From Isoetes taiwanensis (taxonomy: Eukaryota; Streptophyta; Lycopodiopsida; Isoetales; Isoetaceae), in NCBI GenBank assembly GCA_021234155.1, contig JAJEKV010000016.1, positions 3,681,896-3,745,895 on the forward strand: a stretch of DNA of 64,000 nucleotides, given 5' to 3'. A program made the position numbers and the translations under genes. The notes beneath the pieces were generated by a model. It had not been told where the DNA came from. It did no database searches and saw only the letters and a list, made by a program, of their open reading frames with translations. Shown piece by piece: positions 21,590-32,814 of the stretch. The stretch's first letter is position 1. Every line of letters begins with the position of its first letter.

Positions 21590-22250
21590 CACCCCAAAAC
21601 TGGGTCCACATGTTGTTTTTCAGTGTCTTTTTTGCTAAAAAACAACACAAAAAAACTACGTGTTGTTTTTTGTCCGGATTTGCTAGAAACAACGTGTAGT
21701 TTTTAGTCAAACTTTTATACGTGTAGTTTTTTTGTAAAAACTCTACGCGTAGAATTTTGTCAAAATTATCTACGCGTAGGAATTACATGTGTTTCAACAT
21801 GTTGTTTTTTAAAAGTAGTCGTAGTTTTCAAGTGTTGCTTTCGTGAAAAAAAGACACGTGGTTCTTAATAAAACTTAAAAGGTCCACATGTTGTTTTTAA
21901 CTGTTGTTTTGCAAAAAAACAAAAAAGTTACACTAAAAAACTACATAGAAAATTTTGTCCGACTTTGCTAGAAACTACACGTACTATCTGCACTTTTTTT
22001 TTAACTATATTGTTTTTAGTTGTTGGTTTTCCAAAAAAAATGATATGTGGTTTTAAGAAAAAAAATAAGGTTAATCAAAATTAGGTGATATTTTTTAGTA
22101 TTGTTTTACATAAAATCCACATGTGGCTTTTTAAAAATAAGCATTTTCAAGTGTAGTTATTAAAAAAGTAACACGTCATTTCTTAAGGGTAGCTGTTGTT
22201 TCATGACTGAATTAAACTTCAAGAAAACAATTGATTGCAAACAAACAATG
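21590..22250. repeat. Degenerate short-period repeat block, inverted partner of the 27-kb array
   Basis: Variants of ACATGTTGTTTTT, AACTACGTGTTG and palindromic CTACGCGTAG recur without a fixed period. On the minus strand the left edge reads TGTGGACCCAG..TTGGGGTGGT.GTG and TTGAACCGGAAT, and both also occur on the plus strand near 27735-27765 and 27923. The two blocks are therefore related ends in opposite orientation, about 6 kb apart. Confidence 0.5.
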
Positions 22251-22950
22251 TTTTTTAAAATGTAAAATATTTGATTTTGAAATTTTTCCGTTCTTCAAAT
22301 TGACCAATCTAATATGCTGATTTAATCATTTCCTACAACCATTACAACCAATAGTATGCTGATTCAATCATTTCCTGGTGAAACTGATCATAAGCTGCAT
22401 TTGACGTTCAAAAGGCTTTCAGATCTCAAGTAACCTTGGCTCCATTGACATCATAGTTCTAATGATGAACAAGGCAAAGTTCTGATACTGAACAAGGCAG
22501 TAAAAGAAAATGGGACTTCTTTGAAGTGGTTTGATTACAGAGGCTGATATTACAAAGGCTGATAAAGAGAAAGAAAGTCCGCTAGATGTGGCTATGGTGT
22601 AATGAAAAAAATAGACTGCCTTGTTCCTTAGACAAACTGCTGAAATACTTTCATCTGTTGAGCAGAATTCTCTTGCAGAAACAGAGGCATTCTTGGCATC
22701 TTTTGGTCATCCTCCCAGCTCCACAGAAATAATGGCTATTGGAGGTTGAGCCACTGTACATATAAACAGAAACACAATCGAATTATTGAGGTCACAAAAG
22801 CTTTTACTCTGTCAAAAAAAAAGACTAGAACCATACCTGATTCTGTAAAGTTTGAAACCGTTTGTCAATATCTTGTACCAGAAAAATTGGGCTCATCCTG
22901 CCAAGGACCGTTTTTCAATAAAAACCCCGCCCACCTTTTGCTGAAGAGAT
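22251..22950. other. No recognised gene
   Basis: A short direct repeat (TATGCTGATT(T/C)AATCATTTCCT at about 22315 and 22356) is the only structure seen. Open frames are short. Confidence 0.45.
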
Positions 22951-22956
22951 GAAGAA

Positions 22957-23026
22957 AAGCTCGGTGGTTGCAAATGAAAGGCAGAGAAGAGAAGCTCGGT
23001 GGTTGCAAATGAAAGGCAGAAAAAAA
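22957..23026. repeat. Tandem duplication, 35-bp period
   Basis: AAGCTCGGTGGTTGCAAATG plus AAAGGCAGA occurs at 22957 and again at 22992, near-identical. Confidence 0.85.
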
Positions 23027-23196
23027 AAGGTAGATGAGCGATGAAGCTGACCTGACGAACTGGAGCCTGAGGATTTTATAGACAAATCATGCATCTATTT
23101 TACTATATTGGGGGCACAAATCTAGGCTAGAAACAGTATCTGAGGCAAGAATTCAACATTTATGGTCGCTTGGGCAAACAAACAGAGCAACGGCGA

Positions 23197-23300
23197 CCGG
23201 ATCTGCACCTGCTTCTAACCGAAGGCATGATCTGCCCCTGCTTCTAACCGAAGCCCGGATCTGCTGCTCACCGAAGGCGGGATCTGCCCCTGCAGGCGGG
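23197..23300. repeat. Short tandem repeats of GGATCTGCCCCTGC type
   Basis: Four units of about 22-30 bp share GATCTGC(C/A)CCTGC and (T)AACCGAAGGC or CACCGAAGGC. A related CGGATCTGCCC motif occurs near 190-235. Confidence 0.7.
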
Positions 23301-23758
23301 AATCAAACGGCCAAGGCGGGAAGCCAGAGAAGAAGACATGAATAGGGCACGTTGGCCCGGCCAATGGGATGATAGGGCCTGGATCGAAATCTAGGCCGTC
23401 CATCGTCCAAAATCTGAGCCACTCATCTCTTCAGGAAAAAACCAAAAAGCCAATAAGATTATTGTACCTAGATCTTTTTCTGGCCATTTATCTTTGTTAA
23501 TGTTGTCTAGCACATTATAATATTGTTGGATCCATTGATTATATGTTGTGAAAGTATATTTGTCTATTATTGCATCCCTTGTGTTATCCGTTATTTGCCG
23601 TTAAAACACGTCAAATAATTTGATGTGTTTAGGGTGCACTTTAATGTTGGTTAGTGCAGATTTAAAAAATTATTACACGTATCTAGGTTATAAGTTGAGT
23701 TATATCATCTTTTTGTGCGATTGTCTCTTGTAAAGGGTAATGTTGGATATTTCGGTAT

Positions 23759-24001
23759 ATGCGAATATATACGGATATACCGATAACCGTCCTTAACTTT
23801 GGTGTAGGCGGTCATTTTGCTGTCGCCTATGTTGATGATCGACCCGGTCGCCTCTGTTTTGACCAGGGGCAAACCAAAGATGCATCAAACCGTTGTTCAA
23901 TTACGTTCACATTGTCTGATGCGACACTTCACCAAGTTGATACCGCCTCCGAGCTTGCGTTCTGCCTTTGGAAACAAGTAAGATCAGTCCAGCAGGATTA
24001 A
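23759..24001 (+). other. Unrecognised 80-codon frame
   Basis: The frame encodes GGHFAVAYVDDRPGRLCFD, then SITFTLSDATLHQVDTASEL. It has balanced, protein-like composition, and I see no known domain. It is followed immediately by the PPR remnant. It may be an exon fragment. Function unknown. Confidence 0.3.
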
Positions 24002-24069
24002 ATATTTACCACATTCTTAGGACCAACTTTGTATAATATTCTGAGTGATCCACAGGTTTGTGGACAACT

Positions 24070-25065
24070 TATGTGAAGAGGGTTTACTGCATGAGGCAGT
24101 TGTGATTTGCAAAGCTCATGGAACAACATGGAATTCCAATTACAAGAGGTAATGCATACCTTCTACTGCAAGAATCTAGCCATCGGAGAAAACCCACATG
24201 GTTCCTTAGCATTTTCTGGCAAGCACATTCATGGCAGGTTATTGGAGCAAATATAATACTTAGAGGATGAAGGTTCTCAAGCAAATCTAGAGGGTTATGC
24301 CAGGTTGCTACAAGAATGCATCAGGTCGAAGGCAATAGAAGAAGGTAGACATATTCATGGGAATCTTCTAATCAGTATGTATGGCAAGTGTGGCAGCATG
24401 GAAAATGCCAGGTTTGTATTTGATAGAATGCTAAGGGTGATTGTAGTATATGGACTGCTATGATCACATCAAATGCACATGTTGGAGATAGTAGGCGGGG
24501 CATTAAGTGCTCTTTAGGCAAATGCATGATGAAGGCATGATACCTAATCAGGTTACTTTTATAAGCATTCTTAGTTGTTGTGGTCCTATAGGAATAGCTC
24601 AAGGAAAACTAATTCATGGTTGTGTTCTTGATAGAGATCTACATGTAGATGTTGAAGTTGCCACATGGAAGATGCATCGCGAGTATTTGATGCATCGCCA
24701 GAACCAAACGTGGTTTCTTGGACCACAATGATTTTATCATATGGTCAAGAAGGTTATGAAAAAGTGGCATTTCATCTATTTCAACAAATGCAAGAAAATA
24801 GTTTAGCGCCAAACAAGGTCACCTTTCTCAGCATTTTAGACACTTGTGATGACCTTGCTCAAGGTAAGCTGATTCATTTCTACTGTATTGTTAATAAATA
24901 GATAGAATGATGGACTCAATGGATGTTGTTGCTGGTAATGCTCTAATTAGCATGTATCGAAAATCTGGAACTTTGGATCACTGCTTTGAGGTATTCCATG
25001 CCACATCGAGATATTATATCATGGACAGCAGTAATTTCCATCATTTCCCAGCATGGTAAAGAAAA
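24070..25065 (+). pseudogene. PPR (PLS-type) pseudogene
   Basis: The frames carry GLLHEAV and GIPITRGNAYLLLQE, the usual N-terminal entry, then YARLLQECIRSKAIEEGRHIH, LISMYGKCGSMENARFVFDRM, LFRQMHDEGMIPNQVTFISIL, a second repeat KMEDASRVFDASPEPNVVSW, then LFQQMQENSLAPNKVTFLSIL and ALISMYRKSGTLDHCFEVF. PPR proteins bind organellar RNA; PLS types direct C-to-U editing. At least three frame changes and stops and the missing E/DYW end show it is dead. Confidence 0.85.
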
Positions 25066-25335
25066 GGTTGCCTAAGTGGTTAAGTTGGCTCAGCCTCCCA
25101 TGGAAGACTCTGCCTAGGACCCCAAAAGGGTCTCTGCTTCTTGATAATAATGATGCATTAAACATGCCACACGGTGGTTTGTCATAGGATCACCTAGAGG
25201 GTTGCAATATTACGTGGCAAAGAGTCCGTCTTTTCAAGTCTTAATATTTGTAGGTGGCTAGATAAGGTGGTTAAGGTATAGGATGTACATGTGTGGTTCT
25301 TGGTTTGATACTCAATTAAGTAAAAAAAACTATTA
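25060..25335 (+). repeat. Possible tRNA-derived SINE sequences
   Basis: GGTTGCCTAAGTGGTTAAG near 25064 resembles the A box of a Leu/Ser tRNA. A second GGCTAGATAAGGTGGTTAAGG at about 25257 is followed by a B-box-like GGTTTGATACTC and a short A-run. Both heads are degenerate and no target duplications are seen, so this is a weak call. Confidence 0.35.
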
Positions 25336-26003
25336 TTATTTTGAAGAAGTCAATATTTTTTAACCTTGCATTTGCATTTCCTTGGTACTCTATTTCTTTC
25401 CTTCTTTCGGCTTTTCTATTTTTCTTTTCTCTCCAAAGGATGTTGGGTTGAGAAGACCTTAGTTAGGTGTGCGGAACACTAGCCCTCAATGGACTCTAGC
25501 TAGACCCTCTATAGTACGTCACACCTTTTGCATAGTCGAGTTTCCTTGTGTCGAGCCTATGTTAATGCTTTGGGTTAAATCTTGGGATGGCCCTTTGTCT
25601 GCTCGCGTCTTAATGGGAATAGCGGGTAAATTGGCAAGGTGGTTGCATAGCCCCCGCTCTTAGGAGACCATAAAACTAGAATGATGTATTGGGGGATGGA
25701 AGCTGGGAAGCTAATTCTAGGGGGTCCTGCGACTGGCGGGAGCCGGGAGCGGGTCCTGGAATTAGCGACCCAGCTCCATGCCCCCACATCATGGCAACTA
25801 GGAGGGGGAGGGGGGGAGGGGGGTTTGGCAGTTGATTACCGATTGATGACCTGCTGAGCAGAATTGGAGCGTCGTTTTCCATTCCGGAGACGAAATGAGC
25901 TCCCCAATTACCATGTTGGTTCCATGCAACTCACAAGAAGTTCTTTTTCTTGAGCTCCTTAAAATTTATCCTTAAGTTCTTGGCCCATAATGCTTTAAGC
26001 GTA
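25336..26003. other. No recognised gene
   Basis: Includes a G-rich run GGAGGGGGAGGGGGGAGGGG at 25802-25821, which could form a G-quadruplex on the plus strand. Short open frames only. Confidence 0.4.
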
Positions 26004-26155
26004 GGTGGCATGTTTGAGCCCATGTGGTATGTTTGAGCCTATATCGCATGTTTGAGCAAATGTAGCATGTTTGAGCCACGTGGCATGTTTGAGCCAAGGT
26101 GGCATGTTCAAGCCCAGGGGCATGTTCGCCTAGCGGCATGCTTGAGCCTAGGGGC
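26004..26155. repeat. Minisatellite, about 19-bp period, eight units
   Basis: GTGGCATGTTTGAGCCCA and close variants repeat from 26004 to 26155. Units keep GCATGTTTGAGCC and vary at the ends. Confidence 0.9.
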
Positions 26156-26514
26156 ACAACATTTCAACCATAACTAGCACTAAGGCAGGCTTGGGGCAAA
26201 TGCCTGAGCTGAGTTTGGTGGGAGGGATTGAAAAATAAAAAGTTGGAAAGGTAGACTAAGGTGAATAAAGAACAGAAGCATGAGATAGTGTCCCATAAAC
26301 GTATAAATATGGGGTCCGCGTTAGCTCAAACCTATAATACTAGCTAGGGATGGAAACTAATTCCCCCGTAACTAAATTAAGCTTAATTAAATAATATATC
26401 ATTAGACAAATCGAGGAGCTTTGTCAAACATCAAATTTCATCTAAAATATATTGTTCAATGAAATGTTATAACTAAAATTGTAATAGCGCCTAGAAAAGC
26501 ACCATCTGATGATT

Positions 26515-26858
26515 AGTCTGATGCAATATCTGACGAATAGTCTGACGTTATATCTGACGCATTTTCTGACGATTATTCTGACGATTATTCTGACGCATAT
26601 TCGACGCAAAAATTCGACGCCAAAATCGGCGCTTTTTCCGACGATACATATTTGACATATATTACGGCGATTAAGCGTGGCGCTTAACCCGGCGAAGGCT
26701 TCTAACGATTTATGTGATTTATATGTCCGGCGTAGTATCGTCGGGAAAAGCATCAAAATAGTAATCGTCGATGACGTTCCTCGACATGCGTCGGGCAAAA
26801 ATCTCTCTAGAACACCCCCGGCGATTTTTCCGACAAAAATGGTCATCCTCTTGTAGTG
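26515..26858. mobile_element. Terminal region of a CACTA transposon
   Basis: The segment ends CTCTTGTAGTG at 26848-26858, the reverse complement of the CACTACAAGAG terminus of En/Spm elements. Inside are the expected subterminal repeats: TCTGACG units every 14-15 bp at 26515-26600 and GCGTCGGG/CCGACG units further right, in both orientations. No opposite terminus lies at a sensible distance and no transposase is present, so one end survives. Confidence 0.7.
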
Positions 26859-26959
26859 GTTGGATCTAACCATTGAAGTTATTTTTCACGAATGTAAAAC
26901 AATACGATACATTCCCAAAGTTGAGCACACAAACAATATTCCGGTGGTGGTGCTTTGCT

Positions 26960-27640
26960 TAAGAAATAACCTCAAAAAACCATACTTCCCTAAGAAATAG
27001 TCACAGAAAAAACTACGCCACTTGAGAAAACCACACTTCCGTAAAAAACAGCCACTTAAAAACTACACCTACTTAAAAACCACACCTCAAAAAACCATAC
27101 TTACTTTAAAAAATAGCTACGTAAAAACTATACCTAGTTATATAAACCACACCAAAAAAAATCATACTTCCTTAAAAATAGCTTCTTAAAAACTACATCT
27201 AGTTATAAACTACACCACTTCAGAAAACCATACTTCATTAAAAAACAGCCACTTAAAAACTACACCCGCTTATAAACCACACTTCAAAAAAACCATACTT
27301 CTTTAAAAAGCAGCTATTTAAAAACTACACCCACTTATAAACGACACCTCAAAAAACAACACCTCGATTAAAAAAAATCATACCACTTCAGAAAACCATA
27401 CTTCCTTAAAAAACAACCACTTAAAAACTACACCTCTTTATAAACCACACTTCAAAAAACTATACTTGCATAAAAAACAACTACTTAAAAACTACACCTA
27501 GTTATAAACTACACCTCAAAAAATAACACCTTCTTAAAAACAACACCCCCTCAAAAAAATAAGCAACATTTCTTTTAAAAAAACGACACCTCAAAAAAAG
27601 ACCACACCTTAAAAAAAAAAAAAAACTATAGCTCCATAAA
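26960..27640. repeat. Tandem array, about 67-bp period, roughly nine degenerate units
   Basis: Each unit has the order: AAACCATACTTCCTTAAAA, then ACAGCCACTTAAAAACTACA, then CC..TTATAAACCACAC(T)TCAAAA. Units diverge moderately. It lies directly upstream of the gypsy gag frame and may be part of that element's leader or LTR. A degenerate partner in the other orientation lies at 21.6-22.2 kb. Confidence 0.75.
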
Positions 27641-28001
27641 AAAAACTACAATGCCTCCTTAATAAACCACACCTTCACATAACCACATGTAGATTTTTTG
27701 GAACAACGACATGTGGTCTTTTTGTTACTGTTGTTTTTAGGTGTGGACCCAGAATTGGGGTGGTTGTGAAGCATCTGTCTTGTGTTCCTGCTTGCCTTTG
27801 GGCTATTGTACTCTTGATTTCTGTTCATGTATCAGATTCTTTGCCAATCTTGGCATATTTCTTTCGTATTTCTTGCATATTTTTCACGTATTTCCCTTGT
27901 TTTCGCGTAGGTTCATGACAGTTTGAACCGGAATCCCTTACCAGTTCTTGCCTGCTCTGATCCTAAGCATTTTTTTGCTCGTATTTGCTGATTTTATATC
28001 T

Positions 28002-29135
28002 ATGGAGGAGGTTTCGACGTTATTACAGCAGGTCCAGTAGCTTGTTCAAGTATGCCAGCAGTTGCAGTTGGACAATAAAGAGCTTAAGAAACGTGTTGCT
28101 TCACATGAATCTGCTTCTAGTTTTGGATTGAGGCTATCAGAACCTAAGATCAGCCTGCCAGAGAAGTTTGACGGCACTCGGTCCAAGCTCCATGGTTTTT
28201 TTAATCAGATTAGGCTTGTGATCCAGCTCCACCCTCATAGATATCCCACAGCCCAGGAACAAGTTGGGCTGATTGATTCTCTCCTCACAGTGCCAGCTCT
28301 AAGTGGTTTCCTCCTTTATTGGAGAAAGGAGCCCCAGAGTTGCAAGATTTTGCTGCATTCACTGCAGAGCTCGAGGCGTGCTTTGGAGACACCGATCATC
28401 AGCGTACAACAGTCACAAAGCTTTGCAATCTAAGGCAAGGCTCTCGCTCAGCTTCAGTATATGCATCAGAATTTCGTCAAATTGCAGTAGATACTGCCTG
28501 GGATGATGTTGCACTTCGAGATTGTTTCCGAAGGGGGAAAAGATATGTTGTTGTCTATGGAGGATCCTCAGACTCTGGAAGAAGCCATCAGATTTGCAGT
28601 TCGATGTGATAATCGGCTCTTCGAACGTAGGCAAGAGAGACGTAGTCAGGACTTCCAAATCACATAAACGCATGTAGCTATATCCTCCCCGGTTTCATCT
28701 GTAGAATCCAGCAGGTCTGGACCTGAGCCTATGCAGATTGATCGGACAGTTCGAGGACCTTTATCTGCCACCGAGAAGCAGCGTCGGAGAAAGGCTAATC
28801 TTTGCCTCTACTGTGGAGGAGCTGGCCATATTGCTCGTGGATGCCCTGTGAAGCGTCCAAACCAGTCGAAAAACTTCAGGGGCCAGTCTGAGTAATAAGA
28901 GGCTCTCGTCGGCTGGCCACCTTTTTTCAAACTCCTTCCACATTTCTTGACATGTTTATTCATCGGCTAAGGTCAGCAAGGCATTCTTCATCCCTATATC
29001 ATTGAAATCAGAAGTTAGAGGATTGCAAGTGTTGGCGCAGCAACTTGATTGTAGTGCAAATGCTTGCTTTATGGATAGTGCGTTCGCCAGTAAGCACGCC
29101 ATCCCTAGAAGCAAGGTTGAGCATCCTGGTTCTGT
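28002..29135 (+). pseudogene. Ty3/gypsy gag and protease start, decayed
   Basis: Start ATG at 28002; an in-frame TAG follows at 28038. Then SEPKISLPEKFDGTRSKL, FNQIRLVIQLHPHRYP (gag), a frameshift near 28300, ELQDFAAFTAELEACFGDTD, YASEFRQIAVDTAW, another shift near 28533, EEAIRFAVRCDNRLFERR, and a zinc knuckle [18 protein letters not shown]. After a stop the protease start reads LDCSANACFMDSAFASKHAIP, with the catalytic Asp kept but the usual DSGA changed to DCSA. Reverse transcriptase and integrase are absent from the window, so this is a truncated copy. Confidence 0.85.
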
Positions 29136-30600
29136 GACGAGCCTGCCGAGTTGACCCTCCTGGCAACTCGGGATCTTGTCAAAACTTGCAAAAGGACTAG
29201 ATCTAGATTGATAGAAACTTTACAAAAAGAACAATAGTATTGGTGAAGAATTGAATCTTCCTTTGCAGTTGAAATCTGAACCATTCTTATGAATTCAACA
29301 TAAATCAAGAAGAATTATAATATCCACAATATAAGTACAATATCAAGCTGAGCAAATCGAACAGGAACTTCTAGCTCTAGATCTCAACCACGATCCCAGC
29401 TGCATTGCTGCCATCAACTTGACCACCGCCTTGCGGATTCACTGCACATGCACTTACTGGGGTTAGCCCTCGTGACTAAGTGGGGATCCCTGGCTGCCTC
29501 TGCATGCATGGAAATACTCTGGAAATCTTGGATAAGCACAAACACAAACGGAGAACCTTAGGTGGGTACAATGCTAAGACAATGACAACATACTCCAAGG
29601 AAATATCAAACATGAACATCAGAAGCAAATAATATAGCCAAAATAACAAACCATCATGACACATAGCTCCGGGACAATGGGAAGCTCAGCCAACCTACAT
29701 GCAGGCCCTGTTAGCAGAGAAATGCCCGGCCAGCTCACATTCCGAGCCCCGTTGGCAGAGTTGGTGGGGTGAACCTCGTATGCGTATACCCTTCTTATGC
29801 CTCCACTCTCGCCGCAGTTCGAGGTCGGGTGGTCATGTCATAGCAGCATTATGAAGAGAGGGGATTGATCCATGTATATGATAGTATTTCTCAGGGATTC
29901 GCCGCTAAGCTTACTCTGGAAGAGGTTGCAACCATGAAAAAGATCGATGGCTTTGTGATGACGTTCCCGGATGACTTCTTCAAATTCCATCTCTCTACTT
30001 CTTTTCTTTTCAGCCATTGATCCGTAGTCCGGCCCATCTTTGATTTCCCTAAAATATCCCTTCCGGTTCTTCGAACCATCCGTTCCAGAGGCTATTTTTA
30101 AAAAAATGCTCTCTCGACTTTCTGACACCGACAAGTAAGCTTAAAGGAATACATTGTTAATGCTTTTCTTTGTATTCTATTCATCTTGAGGATCGTGTAA
30201 TCGGCGTTATCCTTTCTGTTGGGATTTGTTTTGATAATTTTTGGAGTTTTGCACTACTGCTGCTCTTAAATTCGGATTCAATGACCTATAAATACTCTGC
30301 CTGTTATGTTATTTTCCGTTAGATCGTGCAAGTTAGTGGTATAAAAATTCTCTGCCACACAAATTTGTTAGCAGGGTAGGGTTATTGAAACTATATAATG
30401 ACAAATCTTCCTAGGTATTGGTTTCTCATAACAATTTTAAATTCCTTCTGAAAGGTGGCATGTTTTCGCATTTGTATAGAGGTTACCTTGCCTGTTCAAA
30501 TTTTCGGTTATGGTTTATCTATAATTCCAGACTCAAAGCTCTGTTTCATATGCCTGTTAAGAGTATAACGTTATTCTGTGTTTATCTTATATTCCTGCAG
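29136..30600. other. No recognised gene; small internal repeats
   Basis: The left part may be gypsy-derived. Around 29708-29768 CCCTGTTAGCAGAG and CCCCGTTGGCAGAG repeat about 55 bp apart. A 98-codon minus-strand frame (29838-30134) has no recognisable domain. The right end is T-rich and ends with a TTCCTGCAG acceptor for the CLU fragment. Confidence 0.4.
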
Positions 30601-31310
30601 GAGGTATTCGCGGATGAGGCATTAGTAAGAAAGGCAGGTAACTATTTGGTGGATACTGTTCTGCCAAAGTTTGTTCAAGACCTAAGCGGTTTGGAGGTAT
30701 TACCAATGGACGGTCAAACACTAACAGAAGCTTTTCATGCACATGGAATTAATGTCAGATATCTTGGAAAGGTGTGAGCGTAGCATTGGTTTCTTCATTG
30801 AGAGTCGTGCAATATGCTAACCTGTAACTGCACTACTAAACATTCCTACCAGGTTGCTGTGCTGGCAAAACAGTTGCCCCATATATGGACTCTCTGTGTT
30901 GTTGAAATAGTTGTTCGATTAGCAAAGCATGTTTTAAAGGTAAATTTCGAATTACACTCAAGTCAAATTGCCTAAGACTTTGAGCTTAGTAAGACATTTC
31001 TATTTTGGCATTCAATATGTAATGCTGGTTATGCTGTATTTGCAAATAGTATGTTATATTCACTGTTTTTTCAGGGTGTACTCCGTGAAACTCTAGATCA
31101 GGATGTGGGGGGTGCAATTGCTCACTTTCTCAACTCTTTTCTAGATTTAGAAGATGCTTCCTCATTTCAACTGCTATCAAATGTGAAATCAGCCGAAGGA
31201 CGTGGTCTCTCTTGGGAAACAACTGAAAAACAGGTTCTTCAAAGAGAAAGAAGAAAGATAAACGTCATGGAGGAAGATTTGCTGTTCAAAGGAATGAACA
31301 TAATCTAAAA
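30601..31310 (+). pseudogene. CLU (FRIENDLY/REC family) fragment, C-proximal block
   Basis: Spliced frames: 30601-30771 gives EVFADEALVRKAGNYLVD, LPKFVQDLSGLEVLPMDGQ and HAHGINVRYLGK; 30853-30939 gives VAVLAKQLPHIWTLCVVEIV and AKHVLK; from 31075 GVLRETLDQDVGGAIAHFL. All three junctions are GT-AG and keep frame. The family clusters mitochondria or sets chloroplast coverage in the cytosol. Past about 31230 a +1 frame (SSKRKKKDKRHGGR) continues the similarity, so there is a frameshift. This block belongs downstream of the one that follows it here, so the gene is rearranged. Confidence 0.75.
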
Positions 31311-31636
31311 CAATGAAGCCAAATAAAAGAATATAGCAGACCAGAATAAGTATATGATATGTCATGCACATCTTGAAAGGATCAAATACTTATTGTTCGA
31401 AATGGCTGTGCTATTCTTGAAAAAATTCACGCAATACCAAATGATATTGGTTTGGAATTTGCTTCTCAGGTATGTACACAATAACATCTTCTTTAGTTTT
31501 TTCTGTTGAACAAAGCAAGGGGCAAGAATCACTGGAGAATCCCAAAGGGAACCTGAAGACCAAGGAACCCACTAGCATTAATTAAGAAACAGAGCATTCA
31601 ACAGAGCCTAACGCTGCACTCAGTTCGACATCAGAC

Positions 31637-32490
31637 TTGAAGTTGGAGGATAATTCAGTACAGCCAATTGATGGTGAACATGCCACATATGCCTCAGCTA
31701 ACAACGACTTGAAAGGAATAAAAGCATACAATAGTGCTGACGTTGCAGGGTTTTACATGCTTGCCATGGCCATCGTTGATTTTAGAGGCCATAGAGTTGT
31801 TGCCCAGGTAAGTTCTTTTCAGAATCCTATAACAATTAAGGAGCATGAACTGTTTTTATTTGATCTTGTTGCAGAGCATTATTCCAGGAATACTTCAAGG
31901 CGATAAAACAGAAACACAATGGGAAAAAGATATCCTGGAACGAAAAGTTTCACGTGAAGGTACATTGTTTTGTAGATGATGCTCTCAAGAAAAGCCCTTT
32001 CAGCAGATCACACGGAATGACTCTCCTATTACGCCATTTTGCTTAATGCATGGAATACCTTTAAAATTTGTAAAATGGTCTGCACATGTTAGATTTTTGT
32101 TTCCTTTTCAATGTATGATAGATTTTTTCCCCAGTTTTTTTCTTATATATCAAGTATCGCACATTCAAAGGCATATGTATTTGGGGGAAAATACTTTGTT
32201 ATCATATGTCCCACTGCTTCTAGACTGATGTTCTAACACTTCTCTGCTTTTTGAATCAGCTTGTTGAGGCAGGAAAAGGTATTCATATTAAAGAGCATGA
32301 AGTTCTTGATGGATCGGGAGCACGAATTAAAATATGTGCCCCAGTTGAGTGCAAGGGCATTGTTGGCAGGCAAGAAATTTAGGTCCTGGGTGTTTATGAT
32401 GTTCTTTCTATGGCTATTAGGTACTATATTCTTGACTTGACGAGAACTACTCCACGGGATGTCAATTACCCTGGACTTAAACTTAAACTG
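31637..32490 (+). pseudogene. CLU fragment, N-proximal block of the CLU domain
   Basis: GFYMLAMAIVDFRGHRVVAQ ends at a GTAAGT donor; after the acceptor comes SIIPGILQGDK, an indel, NGKKISWNEKFHVK, an intron, VEAGKGIHIKEHEVLDGSG, then APVECKGIVG, a second indel, and LDLTRTTPRDVNYPG. These are the core CLU-domain phrases (IPGILQGDKSDSLLYGSVDNGKKI..APVECKGIVGSD.R.Y.LDL.R.TPRD.NY). Two indels and an in-frame stop make it non-functional. In an intact gene this lies before the block at 30.6-31.3 kb. Confidence 0.75.
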
Positions 32491-32814
32491 AAATTTCAAT
32501 TGGAGCACTTTCACTGTTTCTAGGCTCTGTTTCTGAAACTTCAGTTGGATTGATTTCATTTAATCTGTGCTATATATATGTCTAACCATCATTCAATTAA
32601 ATTGGGATTATGTCTTAATTTTGGGACAAATTTCATATTGCATGTTTTTAGTAACATATTCAAATTCACACATTTCACCTCAAAATTATGAAAACGTAAT
32701 ATCATGTTATTTACAAAATAGTCAATATTTCACAATATAGCACCATATCATAAAAACGTGATAACAAAAATTTACATAGTTATTCAACTTTCTTCCAGCA
32801 CCCCAATGATATCA
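32491..32814. other. No recognised gene
   Basis: AT-rich spacer between the CLU remnant and the DUF7869-like element; possible old LTR or intron debris, nothing definable. Confidence 0.4.

Noticed and set aside
26442-26873. 143-codon minus-strand frame with repeated IVR motifs
   Set aside because: Falls on the subterminal repeats of the CACTA end; the IVR pattern mirrors the TCTGACG repeats.
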